Source: Arthrobacter sp. YN (GTDB taxonomy: Bacteria; Actinomycetota; Actinomycetes; Actinomycetales; Micrococcaceae). From it: a DNA stretch of 64,000 bases. Shown piece after piece: positions 51,023 to 59,840 of this stretch; position 1 is the stretch's first letter, and each line of letters opens with the position of its first letter. A program made the position numbers and the translations under genes. The stretch is from the NCBI RefSeq assembly GCF_002224285.1, contig NZ_CP022436.1, forward strand, positions 3,286,001 through 3,350,000, read 5' to 3'. The notes under the pieces are model-generated. The model searched no databases. It was not told the origin of the DNA and saw only the letters and a program-made list of their open reading frames with translations.

Positions 51023-51622
51023 GTGGAAGACAGGAAGCTGCGTATCGCAGCTGTTGGAGATGAACTGCTCGCGGGCCTGGGGGATCCCCGCGCCTTGGGT
51101 TGGCTCGGACGAGTGCTGGCCCGAACGCCCCAGGACGCCGTCGTAGTGGAGAGTTTCCCGCTCCCCTGCCCCATGGAAGGCACGGAGGGCCTGGCCGCCC
51201 GGTGGCAGGACGAAGCAGGCAGGCGCTTCAGCGACTCCCATGAGAACCGCCTGGTCATCGGGCTTTCAGGCCGCGACCTCGAGTTCGGACTGTCGACGGC
51301 CCGCAGCCGCTTGAACCTGGCCAACATCCTCGACGGTGCCTCGCACAGCAGCGTGGAGGTCTTTGTGGTGGGGCCTCCGCCCACACTGGACCCGGCACGG
51401 AACAAACGGCTCGCAGAACTCAACACAGCCTTTGCCGATGTCACCACGCGGCGCAACCACCACTACGTAGACACGTTCTCTCCCTTGCTCAATCATGAGC
51501 AGTGGAGGACAGACCTCGCAGCCAATGGGGGAACACCGGGCCAGGCCGGCTACGGATTGATTGCGTGGCTCGTCCTGCACCGTGGCTGGTTCCAATGGCT
51601 TAATATCGCTCAACCGGAGTAG
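51023..51622 (+). CDS. GDSL/SGNH-like protein without the catalytic serine
   Basis: A 199-residue protein with the overall SGNH-hydrolase block order, but key residues differ. Block I reads VGDELLAGLGDPRALGW, so the nucleophile serine of GDS is Glu14. Block III reads GLSGRDLEFG instead of GxND. Block V reads NGGTPGQAGYGLIAW, where the usual D-x-x-H is missing. It may bind a ligand without hydrolysis or use other residues. The start is GTG with AGAGG upstream. It follows kgd and precedes a pseudogene. Confidence 0.75.
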   Translation: MEDRKLRIAAVGDELLAGLGDPRALGWLGRVLARTPQDAVVVESFPLPCPMEGTEGLAARWQDEAGRRFSDSHENRLVIGLSGRDLEFGLSTARSRLNLANILDGASHSSVEVFVVGPPPTLDPARNKRLAELNTAFADVTTRRNHHYVDTFSPLLNHEQWRTDLAANGGTPGQAGYGLIAWLVLHRGWFQWLNIAQPE

Positions 51623-51624
51623 CC

Positions 51625-52723
51625 ATGACGCGGCCCTGGCAGCCACAGTCTCCTGCAGTTCCGGCCCGCCGGCTCCGTCAAGGTCGTCATCAACAGAGTC
51701 AGCGGCGGCAGCGGCGTCATCGCCCGCCGCGACGCCATCATCCATGTCATCTCCGGCGTCTGCAGCGCTGCAGCCTTTCGATGCTGCGACACTGCGTGCG
51801 GAATTCGAACGCACAGCAAAAGAACTACTGGTGCCAGGTGCCATGGTGCTGCTGGAGACTCCCGGTGGATCACTGACCGCGTCCTACGGAACCGGGACCC
51901 GCGGCGCTGACCGTACGGTTTCCGCCGAGGACCACATCCGGGTGGGTTCGGTCACCAAGACCTTGGACCACCACCGTGGTCCTGCAACTGGTGCAGGAAG
52001 GCAAGCTCTCACTGGATGATCCCGTGTCCAAGTACCGTCCCGACGTCCCCAATGGAGGCGCGATCACCCTTGAACAGATCCTGACCATGCGCAGCGGCCT
52101 GTTCAACTACACCGAAACACTCGAGCTCAACACAGCCATGGACCAGGACCTGCAAAAGTCTGGCAGCCGGAACTCCTTGCCTTGGCCTTCGCGCACCCAC
52201 CGTATTTTGCACGGGGCAGGCCATTCCGGCGCCTCATCCCCGCGGCTGTTTCTATGGGGACAACGTCTTAACCATGACCAATCCGGCCCTTCCCGAGGAT
52301 ATGCAGAAGGAAGCAACTGCCGGCGCCCTGGCGCCGAACGATGTCACTGACGGTAATCCGTCCTGGGCATGGGCTGCAGGCCCGGGCATCTCCACAGCAG
52401 CAGATTTGAAGATTTTGGGCGAGGCCCTCGTCAACGGAAAGCTCCTGAAGCCGGAACTCCAGCAGAAGAGGCTAGACAGCGTCACCCCCACCAATCCGGA
52501 CAATCCCGGCGGCGCTTCGTATGGTTTGGGCATTGCCAAGTTCGGCAATGCCTACGGGCACACCGGCGAGTTGCCGGGCTTCAATACGTTCATGGGAAAC
52601 GACCCCATCAACTCCGTCACCTTGGTGGTATGGACCAACCTGGCCCCCGCTGCCGACGGGCGGGACCCCGCCACCACCATCGCGCGCACGTTGATCGGCA
52701 AGCTGTACCGACCGGCTGCCTGA
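51625..52723 (+). pseudogene. Frameshifted serine hydrolase (beta-lactamase/D-Ala carboxypeptidase family)
   Basis: Pieces of one lipoprotein-like serine hydrolase lie in different frames. The first piece has ALAATVSCSSG (remnant lipobox), then FDAATLRAEFERTAKELL and the SxxK box in VGSVTKT. A one-base insertion near 51964 (CCTTGG for CCTGG) moves the frame to VVLQLVQEGKLSLDDPVSKY. A second shift near 52155 leads to VWQPELLALAFAHPPYF. The YSN-containing segment is absent. A last piece (from about 52244) holds NPSWAWAAGPGISTAADL and the late YGHTGELPGF (HTG) box. There are at least three disruptions, so it is probably inactive. Confidence 0.85.
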
Positions 52724-52750
52724 TTCCCAGCACACCATTGCTTCCAGACT

Positions 52751-52770
52751 ACTCACGATATATCGTGAGT
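52751..52770. promoter_or_regulatory. Palindromic operator 1 before DUF4097/PadR
   Basis: ACTCACGATATATCGTGAGT is a perfect 20-bp palindrome centred on GATATATC. It lies 36-55 bp upstream of the DUF4097 start. A PadR-family repressor is encoded two genes on, so this is its likely binding site. Confidence 0.8.
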
Positions 52771-52779
52771 TTATCAAAC

Positions 52780-52791
52780 GCGATATATCGC
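52780..52791. promoter_or_regulatory. Palindromic operator 2 before DUF4097/PadR
   Basis: GCGATATATCGC, a perfect 12-bp palindrome sharing the GATATATC core, centred 25 bp from operator 1. It is 15 bp before the DUF4097 start codon. Confidence 0.75.
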
Positions 52792-52805
52792 AATCTGGAG
52801 GGATC

Positions 52806-53654
52806 ATGTCTGAGGAACTATGGACCGTCACCGGTCCGCAAACCATTGATGTGGACGATGTCCGCTCTCTCAAGCTGGGAATCGTCAAGGGCCGCTTTGA
52901 CGTCATGACCCACGACCAGCCTTCTGTCCGCATTGAAATCAGTGAAATCACGGGCGACCCCCTCACGGTGACGCTCGTGGACGGCCGCTTGGAAGTGCGC
53001 CACCAGCTGCAAGGGCCGCAAGGGTGGTTTCGCAACCTGATGGGCACCGTCAACAACACCAGTACCAACTCAGTGGTTGTCGGGATCGCCCTACCGCCCG
53101 GAGTGGATGTCGAGGCGGGAACGGTCAGCGGCGACGGCCTGGTCTCCGGGATCAGCGGCCGGACGCGCCTGAACACCGTCTCAGGCTCCGTGATGGCAGA
53201 TGGAACCAGCGGCGAACTGCACGTGAACACCGTCAGCGGCGAGGTCATCGCCAGGAACCACGACGGCGTCCTGACCGCCAAGAGCGTCTCGGGCGAGGTG
53301 ACCGCTTCGGGCAAGTTCAAGAACGTCCGGGCCAGCACTGTCAGCGGTGACCTCAGTTTCGATCTCCAGGACTATACCAACGACCTTGGGGCGAACTCCG
53401 TCTCCGGCGACCTGACCATCAGGCTTCCCCACGACGTCGGCCTGGACATTGTGGCCAAGTCAGCCAGCGGAACCGTAGTGATCGACGACCAGATGTATGC
53501 CCAGCCCGGCAGCAACGTGCACACGATTGTAGGCCCGGACGAAAAGCTCATGCTGTTGCGCACCAACACGGTCTCCGGCAAGACCTACATCATGCACGGG
53601 TCAGCACCGGCAACGGACAACAACCACCAGGTCCCCGGGGAAGCTGGCCTCTGA
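52806..53654 (+). CDS. DUF4097 beta-repeat protein
   Basis: A 282-residue protein of the DUF4097 (adhesin-like beta-helix) family. From residue 95 on it has short repeats of the type NTVSGxxxA and VSGDLxxx, for example TVSGDGLVSGISGRTRLNTV and NTVSGEVIARN, that should stack as beta strands. No signal peptide or membrane helix is seen, so it is cytoplasmic, perhaps a sensor-like partner. ATG 52806 has CTGGAGGG before it. Its stop overlaps the PadR start by one base (TGATG). Confidence 0.9.
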   Translation: MSEELWTVTGPQTIDVDDVRSLKLGIVKGRFDVMTHDQPSVRIEISEITGDPLTVTLVDGRLEVRHQLQGPQGWFRNLMGTVNNTSTNSVVVGIALPPGVDVEAGTVSGDGLVSGISGRTRLNTVSGSVMADGTSGELHVNTVSGEVIARNHDGVLTAKSVSGEVTASGKFKNVRASTVSGDLSFDLQDYTNDLGANSVSGDLTIRLPHDVGLDIVAKSASGTVVIDDQMYAQPGSNVHTIVGPDEKLMLLRTNTVSGKTYIMHGSAPATDNNHQVPGEAGL

Positions 53655-54268
53655 TGCCTCCCGTCTTTGCACACGGAGCCCTGCGCCTGTACCTGCTGGC
53701 GTTGCTCGAAGCGGGCCCCAAGCACGGCTATGAACTGATCAAGGCCTTGGGCGACCGGTTTGGCGGGACGTACTCCCCCAGCGCAGGAACCATCTATCCG
53801 CGCCTGGGCAAGCTGGAGGAAGAGGGCCTGGTAGCCACCGAAACCGAGGGCCGTCGCACCAAATACTTCATCACCGACGCGGGCCTCGCCGAACTGGATG
53901 GCCGCAGGGACGAGTTGGCCGACGTCGAGAACACCATTTCTGCCTCCGTCAGGCGCCTCGCCGATAACCTGCGCGAAGATATCCGGACCAATATGCGGGG
54001 CCTGCGGGCAGACCTCGCCGCCACTGCTGAAGCGGCCCGCACCACCGCCACCTCAGCGCCTTTCCGGAGCCGGTCCGGCGGCTACACCCCTGAGGGCCAA
54101 CGCCTGGTGAAGGAAGCCGAGCTGATGGTCCAGTCATTCAGGGACGATATCCGGGTGGAGCTGCGCCTGCACGGCGCCTCACAACCGCTGACGCCTTTGG
54201 CACTGGAAACAGTGCGTACGGTACTGGACCAGGCGCGCATCTCGATCAGGAATTCGCTGCGGAACTGA
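53654..54268 (+). CDS. PadR-family transcriptional regulator
   Basis: A 204-residue PadR repressor. The winged HTH is in residues 1-80 (HGALRLYLLALLEAGPKHGYEL, GTIYPRLGKLEEEGLV, GRRTKYFITDAG), and the C-terminal helical region (90-204) should dimerise. It is coupled to the DUF4097 gene and probably represses both through the GATATATC palindromes; genes of this pair are commonly autoregulated. The inducing signal is unknown. Confidence 0.92.
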   Translation: MPPVFAHGALRLYLLALLEAGPKHGYELIKALGDRFGGTYSPSAGTIYPRLGKLEEEGLVATETEGRRTKYFITDAGLAELDGRRDELADVENTISASVRRLADNLREDIRTNMRGLRADLAATAEAARTTATSAPFRSRSGGYTPEGQRLVKEAELMVQSFRDDIRVELRLHGASQPLTPLALETVRTVLDQARISIRNSLRN

Positions 54269-54381
54269 CGCGGAGTTGGCTTTAGCCGGCGCAACACCGT
54301 TCCCGGTTCGCGACCCGGCACCCGGATGTGCGAAACTGGAGGGCAGCTCTATTGAGTATCAATCATTGAAGGAGGCCAGCT

Positions 54382-54456
54382 ATGAGCAAGCGTGCACGTA
54401 AGCGTCGTGACCGTAAGCGCGGCGGCGCGAACCACGGCAAGCGTCCCAACACCTAA
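54382..54456 (+). CDS. Ribosomal protein bL37
   Basis: A 24-residue gene, MSKRARKRRDRKRGGANHGK followed by RPNT, with a perfect AAGGAGG seven bases before the ATG. It matches the tiny bL37 subunit found on mycobacterial 50S ribosomes (KRxRKKRDRKxxxANHGKRPN pattern). It stands alone, 113 bp after the PadR gene and followed by a strong hairpin. It is easily missed because of its length. Confidence 0.92.
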   Translation: MSKRARKRRDRKRGGANHGKRPNT

Positions 54457-54489
54457 GCCAGCGGCTTAGTGTCACAGGCTTAAGAGCGA

Positions 54490-54521
54490 GGGCCCCGGAA
54501 ACCATGAGGTTTCCGGGGCCC
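54490..54521. terminator. Hairpin between bL37 and rsrA
   Basis: GGGCCCCGGAAACC (54490-54503) pairs perfectly with 54508-54521 around an ATGA loop. It serves convergent genes on both sides; there is only a weak T-run (TTGGCGTTT) on the right. Confidence 0.85.
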
Positions 54522-54543
54522 TTGGCGTTTGTGTCCGTTGGGA

Positions 54544-54804
54544 TCAGGCCTCTACCGGCTTGATGGAGTGAATCCTGTCCAGAATCGAGTTCTTAAGGTT
54601 CTCCGGTGCTGACTCGGTGCACGACCGCTTGACCATGGTACGGATGAGGCACTCGAGGTCATATTGCTCGGAGCACTCCTCGCAGGTGTCCAGGTGCTGC
54701 TTGATCTCGCTGAGGTCCTCGCGGGTCAACGCGCCGTCGAGGTACTCGTAGATCCGCTGCATTCGCGTATCGTCGCAATCGCCCAATCCCTGGCAGTCGC
54801 TCAT
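54544..54804 (-). CDS. rsrA: Mycothiol-system anti-sigma factor RsrA
   Basis: An 86-residue zinc-binding anti-sigma factor with the ZAS motif H37-x3-C41-x2-C44 (HLDTCEEC), plus Cys4 and Cys10 near the N-terminus and Cys53 and Cys62. Under thiol oxidation it forms disulfides and frees SigR. It overlaps sigR by 4 bp (ATGA), which should give near-equal amounts of both. Confidence 0.95.
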   Translation of the reverse strand: MSDCQGLGDCDDTRMQRIYEYLDGALTREDLSEIKQHLDTCEECSEQYDLECLIRTMVKRSCTESAPENLKNSILDRIHSIKPVEA

Positions 54805-55505
54805 TTCTCTTTCTCCTGATTGTTGCTTCCGGCCGCGGCCTGGTCTTCGGTGTGGGCCCTGAAGCCCCGTTCGGTGGCGTAGTCCGCCAGCATGTCCCGC
54901 AGCATCTTCCTGCCGCGGTGCAACCGTGACATGACCGTGCCGATGGGAGTGTTCATGATTTCAGATATCTGCTTGTACGCGTAGCCCTCGACGTCCGCGA
55001 AGTAGACAGCCAGCCGGAATTCCTCCGGGATGGATTGCAATGCGTTTTTGACGTCGGAGTCCGGCAAGTGGTCCAGCGCCTCAGTTTCCGCGGACCTCAA
55101 CCCCGCAGAAGTGTGCGACTCTGCCTTGGCCAACTGCCAGTCCTCGATCGTGTCCGAGTTGGACTGCAGCGGCTCGCGCTGCCGCTTCCGGTAGAGGTTG
55201 ATATAGGTGTTGGTCAGGATGCGGTACAGCCACGCTTTGAGGTTGGTCCCCGGCTTGTACTGGTGGAAAGCCGAAAATGCCTTGGTATAGGCCTCCTGAA
55301 CCAGGTCCTCCGCATCCGAAGGGTTTCGTGCCATCCTCATGGCTGCCGAATACAACTGGTCCACATATTGCATGGCGTCGCGCTCGAACCGCGCACGCCG
55401 CTGCTCGGGAGTCTCCGAAGCGACATCGACGTCGGGTGCGGCCACTGCGTCTTCCGCGCCGGCCGCCTGGTACATGGCCGCTGCGGCCGGTTCCGTGGTG
55501 CTCAT
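54801..55505 (-). CDS. sigR: RNA polymerase sigma factor SigR (SigH-type ECF)
   Basis: An ECF-type sigma factor, 234 residues from ATG 55505. Region 2 ([22 protein letters not shown]) and region 4 ([32 protein letters not shown]) are clear. It controls thioredoxin, mycothiol and protease genes in related species. The frame stays open upstream to a GTG at 55649, and a perfect SigR-type promoter lies at 55666-55691. The longer 282-residue form may therefore be made under stress, as the unstable SigR-prime of Streptomyces is. The short form fits the sigma-factor core and is preferred. Confidence 0.95.
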   Translation of the reverse strand: MSTTEPAAAAMYQAAGAEDAVAAPDVDVASETPEQRRARFERDAMQYVDQLYSAAMRMARNPSDAEDLVQEAYTKAFSAFHQYKPGTNLKAWLYRILTNTYINLYRKRQREPLQSNSDTIEDWQLAKAESHTSAGLRSAETEALDHLPDSDVKNALQSIPEEFRLAVYFADVEGYAYKQISEIMNTPIGTVMSRLHRGRKMLRDMLADYATERGFRAHTEDQAAAGSNNQEKEK

Positions 55506-55665
55506 CGTTGCCAAGTCTACTGTCAGCTGCGGGGAATCCGGCTGTGTGCCGTACCCGCGCTCCGGTAGAACCACACGGTCCTTAACCAAAGTCAAAAAAT
55601 CAACTCCGTTCACCAAGGCGGCAACACCGTGCCGCAGTCCGGTCTCCACCGCACCACTAGTTCAC

Positions 55666-55691
55666 AACGGCCGCCGCTGGGTAATTATTCC
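55666..55691 (-). promoter_or_regulatory. SigR-dependent promoter of sigR (GGAAT-N18-GTT)
   Basis: On the minus strand GGAAT (55691-55687) is followed by 18 bases and GTTG (GTT at 55668-55666), the exact SigR/SigH consensus. Transcription would begin near 55659, about 10 bases before the alternative GTG at 55649, giving an almost leaderless long form. It indicates positive autoregulation. Confidence 0.85.
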
Positions 55692-55724
55692 GCAAAGGTG
55701 CAAGACTAGAGCAGACTGCACCCC

Positions 55725-55752
55725 TTGAACACAACACCCATTGACATAGTGT
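55725..55752 (+). promoter_or_regulatory. Possible promoter of the DoxX-like gene
   Basis: TTGAAC (55725-55730), 16 bp, then TAGTGT (55747-55752). The predicted transcript would start about 18 bases before the DoxX-like ATG, with CCAGGAGG in between. Confidence 0.45.
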
Positions 55753-55776
55753 GGCAAGCCATCCAGGAGGCAAGAC

Positions 55777-56292
55777 ATGTCTGTTATCCGTTTTCTCGCG
55801 CGGCCCATGCTCGCATCCAGCTTCGTCGTCGCAGGTCTTGACAAGCTCAGGAACGCAGACGATACCGCCAAGCAGCTCTCGCCCGTCCTTCGACGGGCCT
55901 CGGAGTCCCTGCCATTCAAAGCCGATGAGAAGACCCTTGCGCGCGTCATTGGAGGCGCCCAGTTGGGGGCCGGCGCATTGCTCGGGCTTGGGAAGCTCAC
56001 CCGTTTTGCCGCAACGGTGCTGGCTGTGACGTCGGCGTTGAACTCCTACGTCGAATGGCGATCAGCGGATATCAGCACCAAGGAAGGGCGGAGCGCACGC
56101 AAGGCCCAGTTGCTGAAGAACATTTCCCTGACAGGCGGGGTACTTCTTGCCTCGGTTGATACCGAGGGACGCCCGAGCATTGCCTGGCGCGCGGAGCACT
56201 TGGCTGCCGACGCCAAAAAGGTGACGGGCAAGCAAATCAAGCGGGCAGACAAAGCAGTACGCAAGGCCGTAGACAACGCAGTTGGAGCATAA
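55777..56292 (+). CDS. DoxX-family membrane protein
   Basis: A 171-residue protein resembling DoxX: RPMLASSFVVAGLDKLRNAD at the N-terminus, then hydrophobic segments around residues 57-78 (VIGGAQLGAGALLGLGKL) and 80-95. The C-terminal third is basic and Ala-rich. In mycobacteria a DoxX protein works with SodA and SseA in thiol/oxidative-stress resistance; here the divergent sigR supports a redox role, as an inference. AGGAGG is 7 bases before the ATG. Confidence 0.85.
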   Translation: MSVIRFLARPMLASSFVVAGLDKLRNADDTAKQLSPVLRRASESLPFKADEKTLARVIGGAQLGAGALLGLGKLTRFAATVLAVTSALNSYVEWRSADISTKEGRSARKAQLLKNISLTGGVLLASVDTEGRPSIAWRAEHLAADAKKVTGKQIKRADKAVRKAVDNAVGA

Positions 56293-56298
56293 GGAAGC

Positions 56299-57669
56299 AT
56301 GACGGGTACCACCGCCGCAAACACCGGATCAACCAAAGCCGCTGCGCTGCCTCTCTGGCCGGCGCCCTACGCCAAGGGGCCCGTGGACGCCACGGTGACG
56401 GTACCTGGTTCAAAGTCGCTGACCAACCGGTTCCTGGTGTTGGCGGCCTTGGCGGATGGTCCCTCACGGCTGCGGGCTCCGCTGCATTCCCGTGATTCCG
56501 CACTCATGATCCAGGCTTTGCGGCAGTTGGGTGCCACGGTCACGGAGGTTCCTGGCGACGGCGACTACGGCCCTGACCTTGAGATCACCCCGATGGATCC
56601 CGCTGCCCCAAGCGCAGGAACAGCCATTGACTGCGGCCTCGCCGGCACCGTCATGCGGTTCGTGCCTCCACTGGCGGCCTTGCGCAAGGGAACTACAGTC
56701 TTCGACGGCGATCCGCACGCCCGCAACAGGCCCATGGGAACCATCATCGAGGCGTTGACCGCCCTCGGCGTCCCCGTGGCAGCCGAAGGCGGCAGGACGC
56801 CGTCGGCTCTTCCCTTCACGGTGGACGGCACGGGCGAAGTCCGGGGTGGCCACTTAGTGATCGATGCCAGCGCGTCATCGCAGTTTGTGTCCGCCCTGCT
56901 GCTGGTCGGTGCCCGTTTCACCGAAGGTCTCCACTTGGAGCACGTCGGCAAGCCCGTACCCAGCTTGGACCACATCACCATGACCGTGGAGGTCCTCCGC
57001 AGCGTGGGCGTCACCGTGGACGACTCCGTACCCAACCACTGGCGGGTCTCTCCCGGACCCATCCGCGCCTTTGACCAGAGGATCGAGCAGGACCTTTCCA
57101 ACGCAGGCCCTTTCCTGGCCGCGGCACTGGCAACGCAGGGCACTGTACGGATCACCAATTGGCCGGCGGGCACCACCCAGGTCGGCGATATGTGGCGGAC
57201 CATCCTCGCCACCATGGGAGCCAGCGTCACCGTGGAAAACGGGACCCTCACTGTGACCGGCGGACCGGTCATCAAGGGCGCCGACTTCGACGAAACCAGC
57301 GAACTCGCACCCACCGTTGCCGCCTTGTGCGCCCTGGCTGCCGGCCCCTCGCGGCTGACGGGGATTGCCCATCTCCGAGGCCACGAAACGGACCGTCTCG
57401 CGGCGCTCGTTGCCGAGATCAACTCCCTGGGCGGTGACGCCGAAGAGACCGTCGATGGCCTCATCATCCGCCCCACGGCACTGCACGCCGGCGTGGTCCA
57501 CAGCTACGCCGACCACCGCATGGCCACTGCCGGCGCCATCCTGGGCCTCGCCGTGGAAGGCGTCCAGGTGGAAGACATCGCCACCACATCCAAGACCATG
57601 CCGGAGTTCCCGGAAATGTGGGCCCGAATGGTGGGAACCATCTCCAGCACGGATGGGACCAGCAACTGA
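56299..57669 (+). CDS. aroA: 3-phosphoshikimate 1-carboxyvinyltransferase (EPSP synthase)
   Basis: Sixth step of the shikimate pathway, 456 residues. PGSKSLTNRFLVLAALA carries the conserved lysine for PEP binding, LHSRDSALMIQALRQLG the shikimate phosphate site, DCGLAGTVMRF the NAGTAxR-like loop with Leu in place of Asn, and RGHETDRLAAL the late motif. The first 20 residues are a non-conserved extension. It starts 7 bp after the DoxX-like gene and is followed 2 bp later by rsgA. Confidence 0.95.
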   Translation: MTGTTAANTGSTKAAALPLWPAPYAKGPVDATVTVPGSKSLTNRFLVLAALADGPSRLRAPLHSRDSALMIQALRQLGATVTEVPGDGDYGPDLEITPMDPAAPSAGTAIDCGLAGTVMRFVPPLAALRKGTTVFDGDPHARNRPMGTIIEALTALGVPVAAEGGRTPSALPFTVDGTGEVRGGHLVIDASASSQFVSALLLVGARFTEGLHLEHVGKPVPSLDHITMTVEVLRSVGVTVDDSVPNHWRVSPGPIRAFDQRIEQDLSNAGPFLAAALATQGTVRITNWPAGTTQVGDMWRTILATMGASVTVENGTLTVTGGPVIKGADFDETSELAPTVAALCALAAGPSRLTGIAHLRGHETDRLAALVAEINSLGGDAEETVDGLIIRPTALHAGVVHSYADHRMATAGAILGLAVEGVQVEDIATTSKTMPEFPEMWARMVGTISSTDGTSN

Positions 57670-57671
57670 CC

Positions 57672-58787
57672 ATGGGCCGCGACGCACGCTCCTGGGACGA
57701 ATCCGACGTCCGGATCCGACCCAACAAAAAAGGGTCCAGGCCACGGACCAAGGACAGGCCCAGCCATGACGACGCCGTTATCGGCCGGATCATCACCGTT
57801 GACCGCGGACGGTACAGGGCAATTGTGGACGAGGATTCCGCGAACGCACGCGTCGTCATCGCTGCGCGCGCCCGCGAACTGCGGCGTAACCCGGTAGTAC
57901 CCGGGGACTTCGTCGCTTTGGTGGGGGACGTCTCCGGTTCGCCGGACACGCTTGCGCGGCTGGTCCGGGTGGAAGAACGACGAACCCTCCTGCGACGCAG
58001 CGCGGACGACACCGACCCCATAGAACGCGTGGTGGTGGCCAACGCACATCAGTTGGTCATTGTTGTTGCAGCCGCCAACCCTGAACCGCGCACCGGATTC
58101 ATCGACCGCGCCTTGGTGGCAGCCTACGACGCCGGCATTGAGCCGTTGCTGCTCATCACCAAGGCGGACGTCAAGGATCCGGCGGAATTGCTTGCCAACT
58201 ACCTCAGCCTTGACTTCCCCGTGATCATCAGCCGCACAGCGGACTCCGAAGCAGGTGGCATCGACGCCCGCTCTGATGACGGCCTGTCCGCACGGTTGGA
58301 CCGGGACGCCGTAGCCCAGTTGCGCTCCCACCTGGGCGGCAAGGTCACCGTGATGCTCGGCCACTCGGGCGTGGGCAAGTCCACCATGGTCAACGCGCTG
58401 ACAGGGGCGGAGAGGGCCACCGGCGGTGTTAACGCTGTGACAGGCCGTGGCCGGCATACGTCCTCCTCCGCTCTGGCCCTGAAACTCGCCGACGCCCCGG
58501 CCGGCAGCTGGATCATCGATACCCCGGGCATCCGGTCCTTTGGCCTGGCCCACGTGGACCCGGACAGGATCCTACATTCCTTCCCGGATCTTGAACCCGG
58601 AACGGAAGCCTGTGAGCGGGGCTGCAAACACGACGCCACAGCCATCAACTGCGGACTGGATCCGTGGGTGAACGACGGCCATGCAGGACCTTCGGGAGTG
58701 GCGCGGTTGGCCTCGTTGCGCCGGTTGCTCGGTGCCGACCCCCGGATGGAAGCAAAAGAGACCAAGGAACTGGGCACCGTCAACTGA
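57672..58787 (+). CDS. rsgA: Ribosome small subunit-dependent GTPase A
   Basis: A 371-residue circularly permuted GTPase that helps mature the 30S subunit. Order: basic N-terminus and OB-fold (about 35-110), then G4 TKAD (163-166), G1 GHSGVGKS (230-237), G3 DTPG, and the C-terminal zinc motif CERGCKHDATAINC. I chose ATG 57672, 2 bp after aroA; an upstream in-frame ATG (57618) lies inside aroA. Confidence 0.94.
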   Translation: MGRDARSWDESDVRIRPNKKGSRPRTKDRPSHDDAVIGRIITVDRGRYRAIVDEDSANARVVIAARARELRRNPVVPGDFVALVGDVSGSPDTLARLVRVEERRTLLRRSADDTDPIERVVVANAHQLVIVVAAANPEPRTGFIDRALVAAYDAGIEPLLLITKADVKDPAELLANYLSLDFPVIISRTADSEAGGIDARSDDGLSARLDRDAVAQLRSHLGGKVTVMLGHSGVGKSTMVNALTGAERATGGVNAVTGRGRHTSSSALALKLADAPAGSWIIDTPGIRSFGLAHVDPDRILHSFPDLEPGTEACERGCKHDATAINCGLDPWVNDGHAGPSGVARLASLRRLLGADPRMEAKETKELGTVN

Positions 58788-58841
58788 TCGTTGCGGCTTC
58801 ACGTCCCCGCTGCAGCGAACGTTTCAGGATAGTTTGGTGGC

Positions 58842-59654
58842 ATGACCCATCCCGTTTCCACCTACAACGATGACCTGCGCCTTGCCCACGTCCTCGCTGA
58901 TTCAGTCGATGCCCAGACCATGGACCGCTTCAAAGCTCTGGACCTGAAGATCGAAACCAAGCCAGACCTCACACCTGTCACCGACGCCGACAAAGCAGCG
59001 GAGGAAGCCATCCGGGGTCAGCTCTCCCGGTCCCGCCCCCGGGATGCTGTCCTTGGCGAGGAGTTTGGCAGCAGCGGGCACGGCTCACGCCGTTGGATCA
59101 TTGATCCCATCGACGGGACCAAGAACTTCGTCCGGGGCGTACCGGTTTGGGCAACATTGATCGCCTTGGTTGATGAGGGTGAACCCGTGGTAGGCGTCGT
59201 CAGTGCACCTGCCTTGGGAAAACGCTGGTGGGCTGCCAAGGACATGGGTGCCTACATGGGCCGGTCCCTTGCCGCGGCCACCCGATTGAAGGTCTCCAAC
59301 GTTTCCCGTTTGTCCGATGCCTCCTTGTCCTACTCGAGCCTGTCCGGGTGGAAGGAACGCGGGAACCTGGACGAGTTCCTGGGGCTCACCGAGGATGTGT
59401 GGCGCACCCGGGCCTACGGCGACTTTTGGTCGTACTGCCTGGTGGCCGAGGGCGCAGTGGACATCGCGTGCGAGCCTGAGCTGAACCTGTACGACATGGC
59501 AGCTCTCGTCCCGATCGTTACGGAGGCCGGTGGACGCTTCACTTCCCTGGAAGGCGACGACGGTCCGTTCGGCGGCAACGCGCTGGCCACCAACTCCATC
59601 CTTCACTCGGAAGTCCTTAAACGGCTCAACCCAGGCCTGGACGACCTGCTCTAG
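58842..59654 (+). CDS. hisN: Histidinol-phosphatase, inositol monophosphatase type
   Basis: A 270-residue lithium-sensitive-type Mg2+ phosphatase. The metal-binding motif is [15 protein letters not shown], preceded by GEEFG and followed by the late [17 protein letters not shown] motif. In actinobacteria this subfamily, located beside aroA/rsgA, makes histidinol from histidinol phosphate. A general inositol-phosphate role is the alternative. ATG at 58842 with CAGGATAGTTTGG upstream is weak but unambiguous. Confidence 0.9.
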   Translation: MTHPVSTYNDDLRLAHVLADSVDAQTMDRFKALDLKIETKPDLTPVTDADKAAEEAIRGQLSRSRPRDAVLGEEFGSSGHGSRRWIIDPIDGTKNFVRGVPVWATLIALVDEGEPVVGVVSAPALGKRWWAAKDMGAYMGRSLAAATRLKVSNVSRLSDASLSYSSLSGWKERGNLDEFLGLTEDVWRTRAYGDFWSYCLVAEGAVDIACEPELNLYDMAALVPIVTEAGGRFTSLEGDDGPFGGNALATNSILHSEVLKRLNPGLDDLL

Positions 59655-59701
59655 TACAGGTTTCCTTCAGGGTTCACTAGCTGCTTTTCAGCGAATATTC
59701 G

Positions 59702-59741
59702 ACGGCGGAGGCCTCCTTTTGGGGGGCCTCCGCCGTTTTTT
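59702..59741 (+). terminator. Intrinsic terminator after hisN
   Basis: ACGGCGGAGGCC (59702-59713) pairs with GGCCTCCGCCGT (59725-59736) and is followed by TTTTTATT. Confidence 0.95.
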
Positions 59742-59802
59742 ATTCGCCAAACCGGTGATTTACAACCCGGCGTAACAAAGTGCTTAACAAAGGGAAGTGA
59801 CT

Positions 59803-59832
59803 TTGGAGGGGCCGATGGAGGTGCCCTAACCT
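59803..59832 (+). promoter_or_regulatory. Promoter of the riboswitch transcript
   Basis: TTGGAG (59803-59808), 18 bp, TAACCT (59827-59832). A start 8-9 bases later falls at the first bases of the riboswitch, which supports both calls. Confidence 0.6.
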
Positions 59833-59840
59833 TTTTTACA

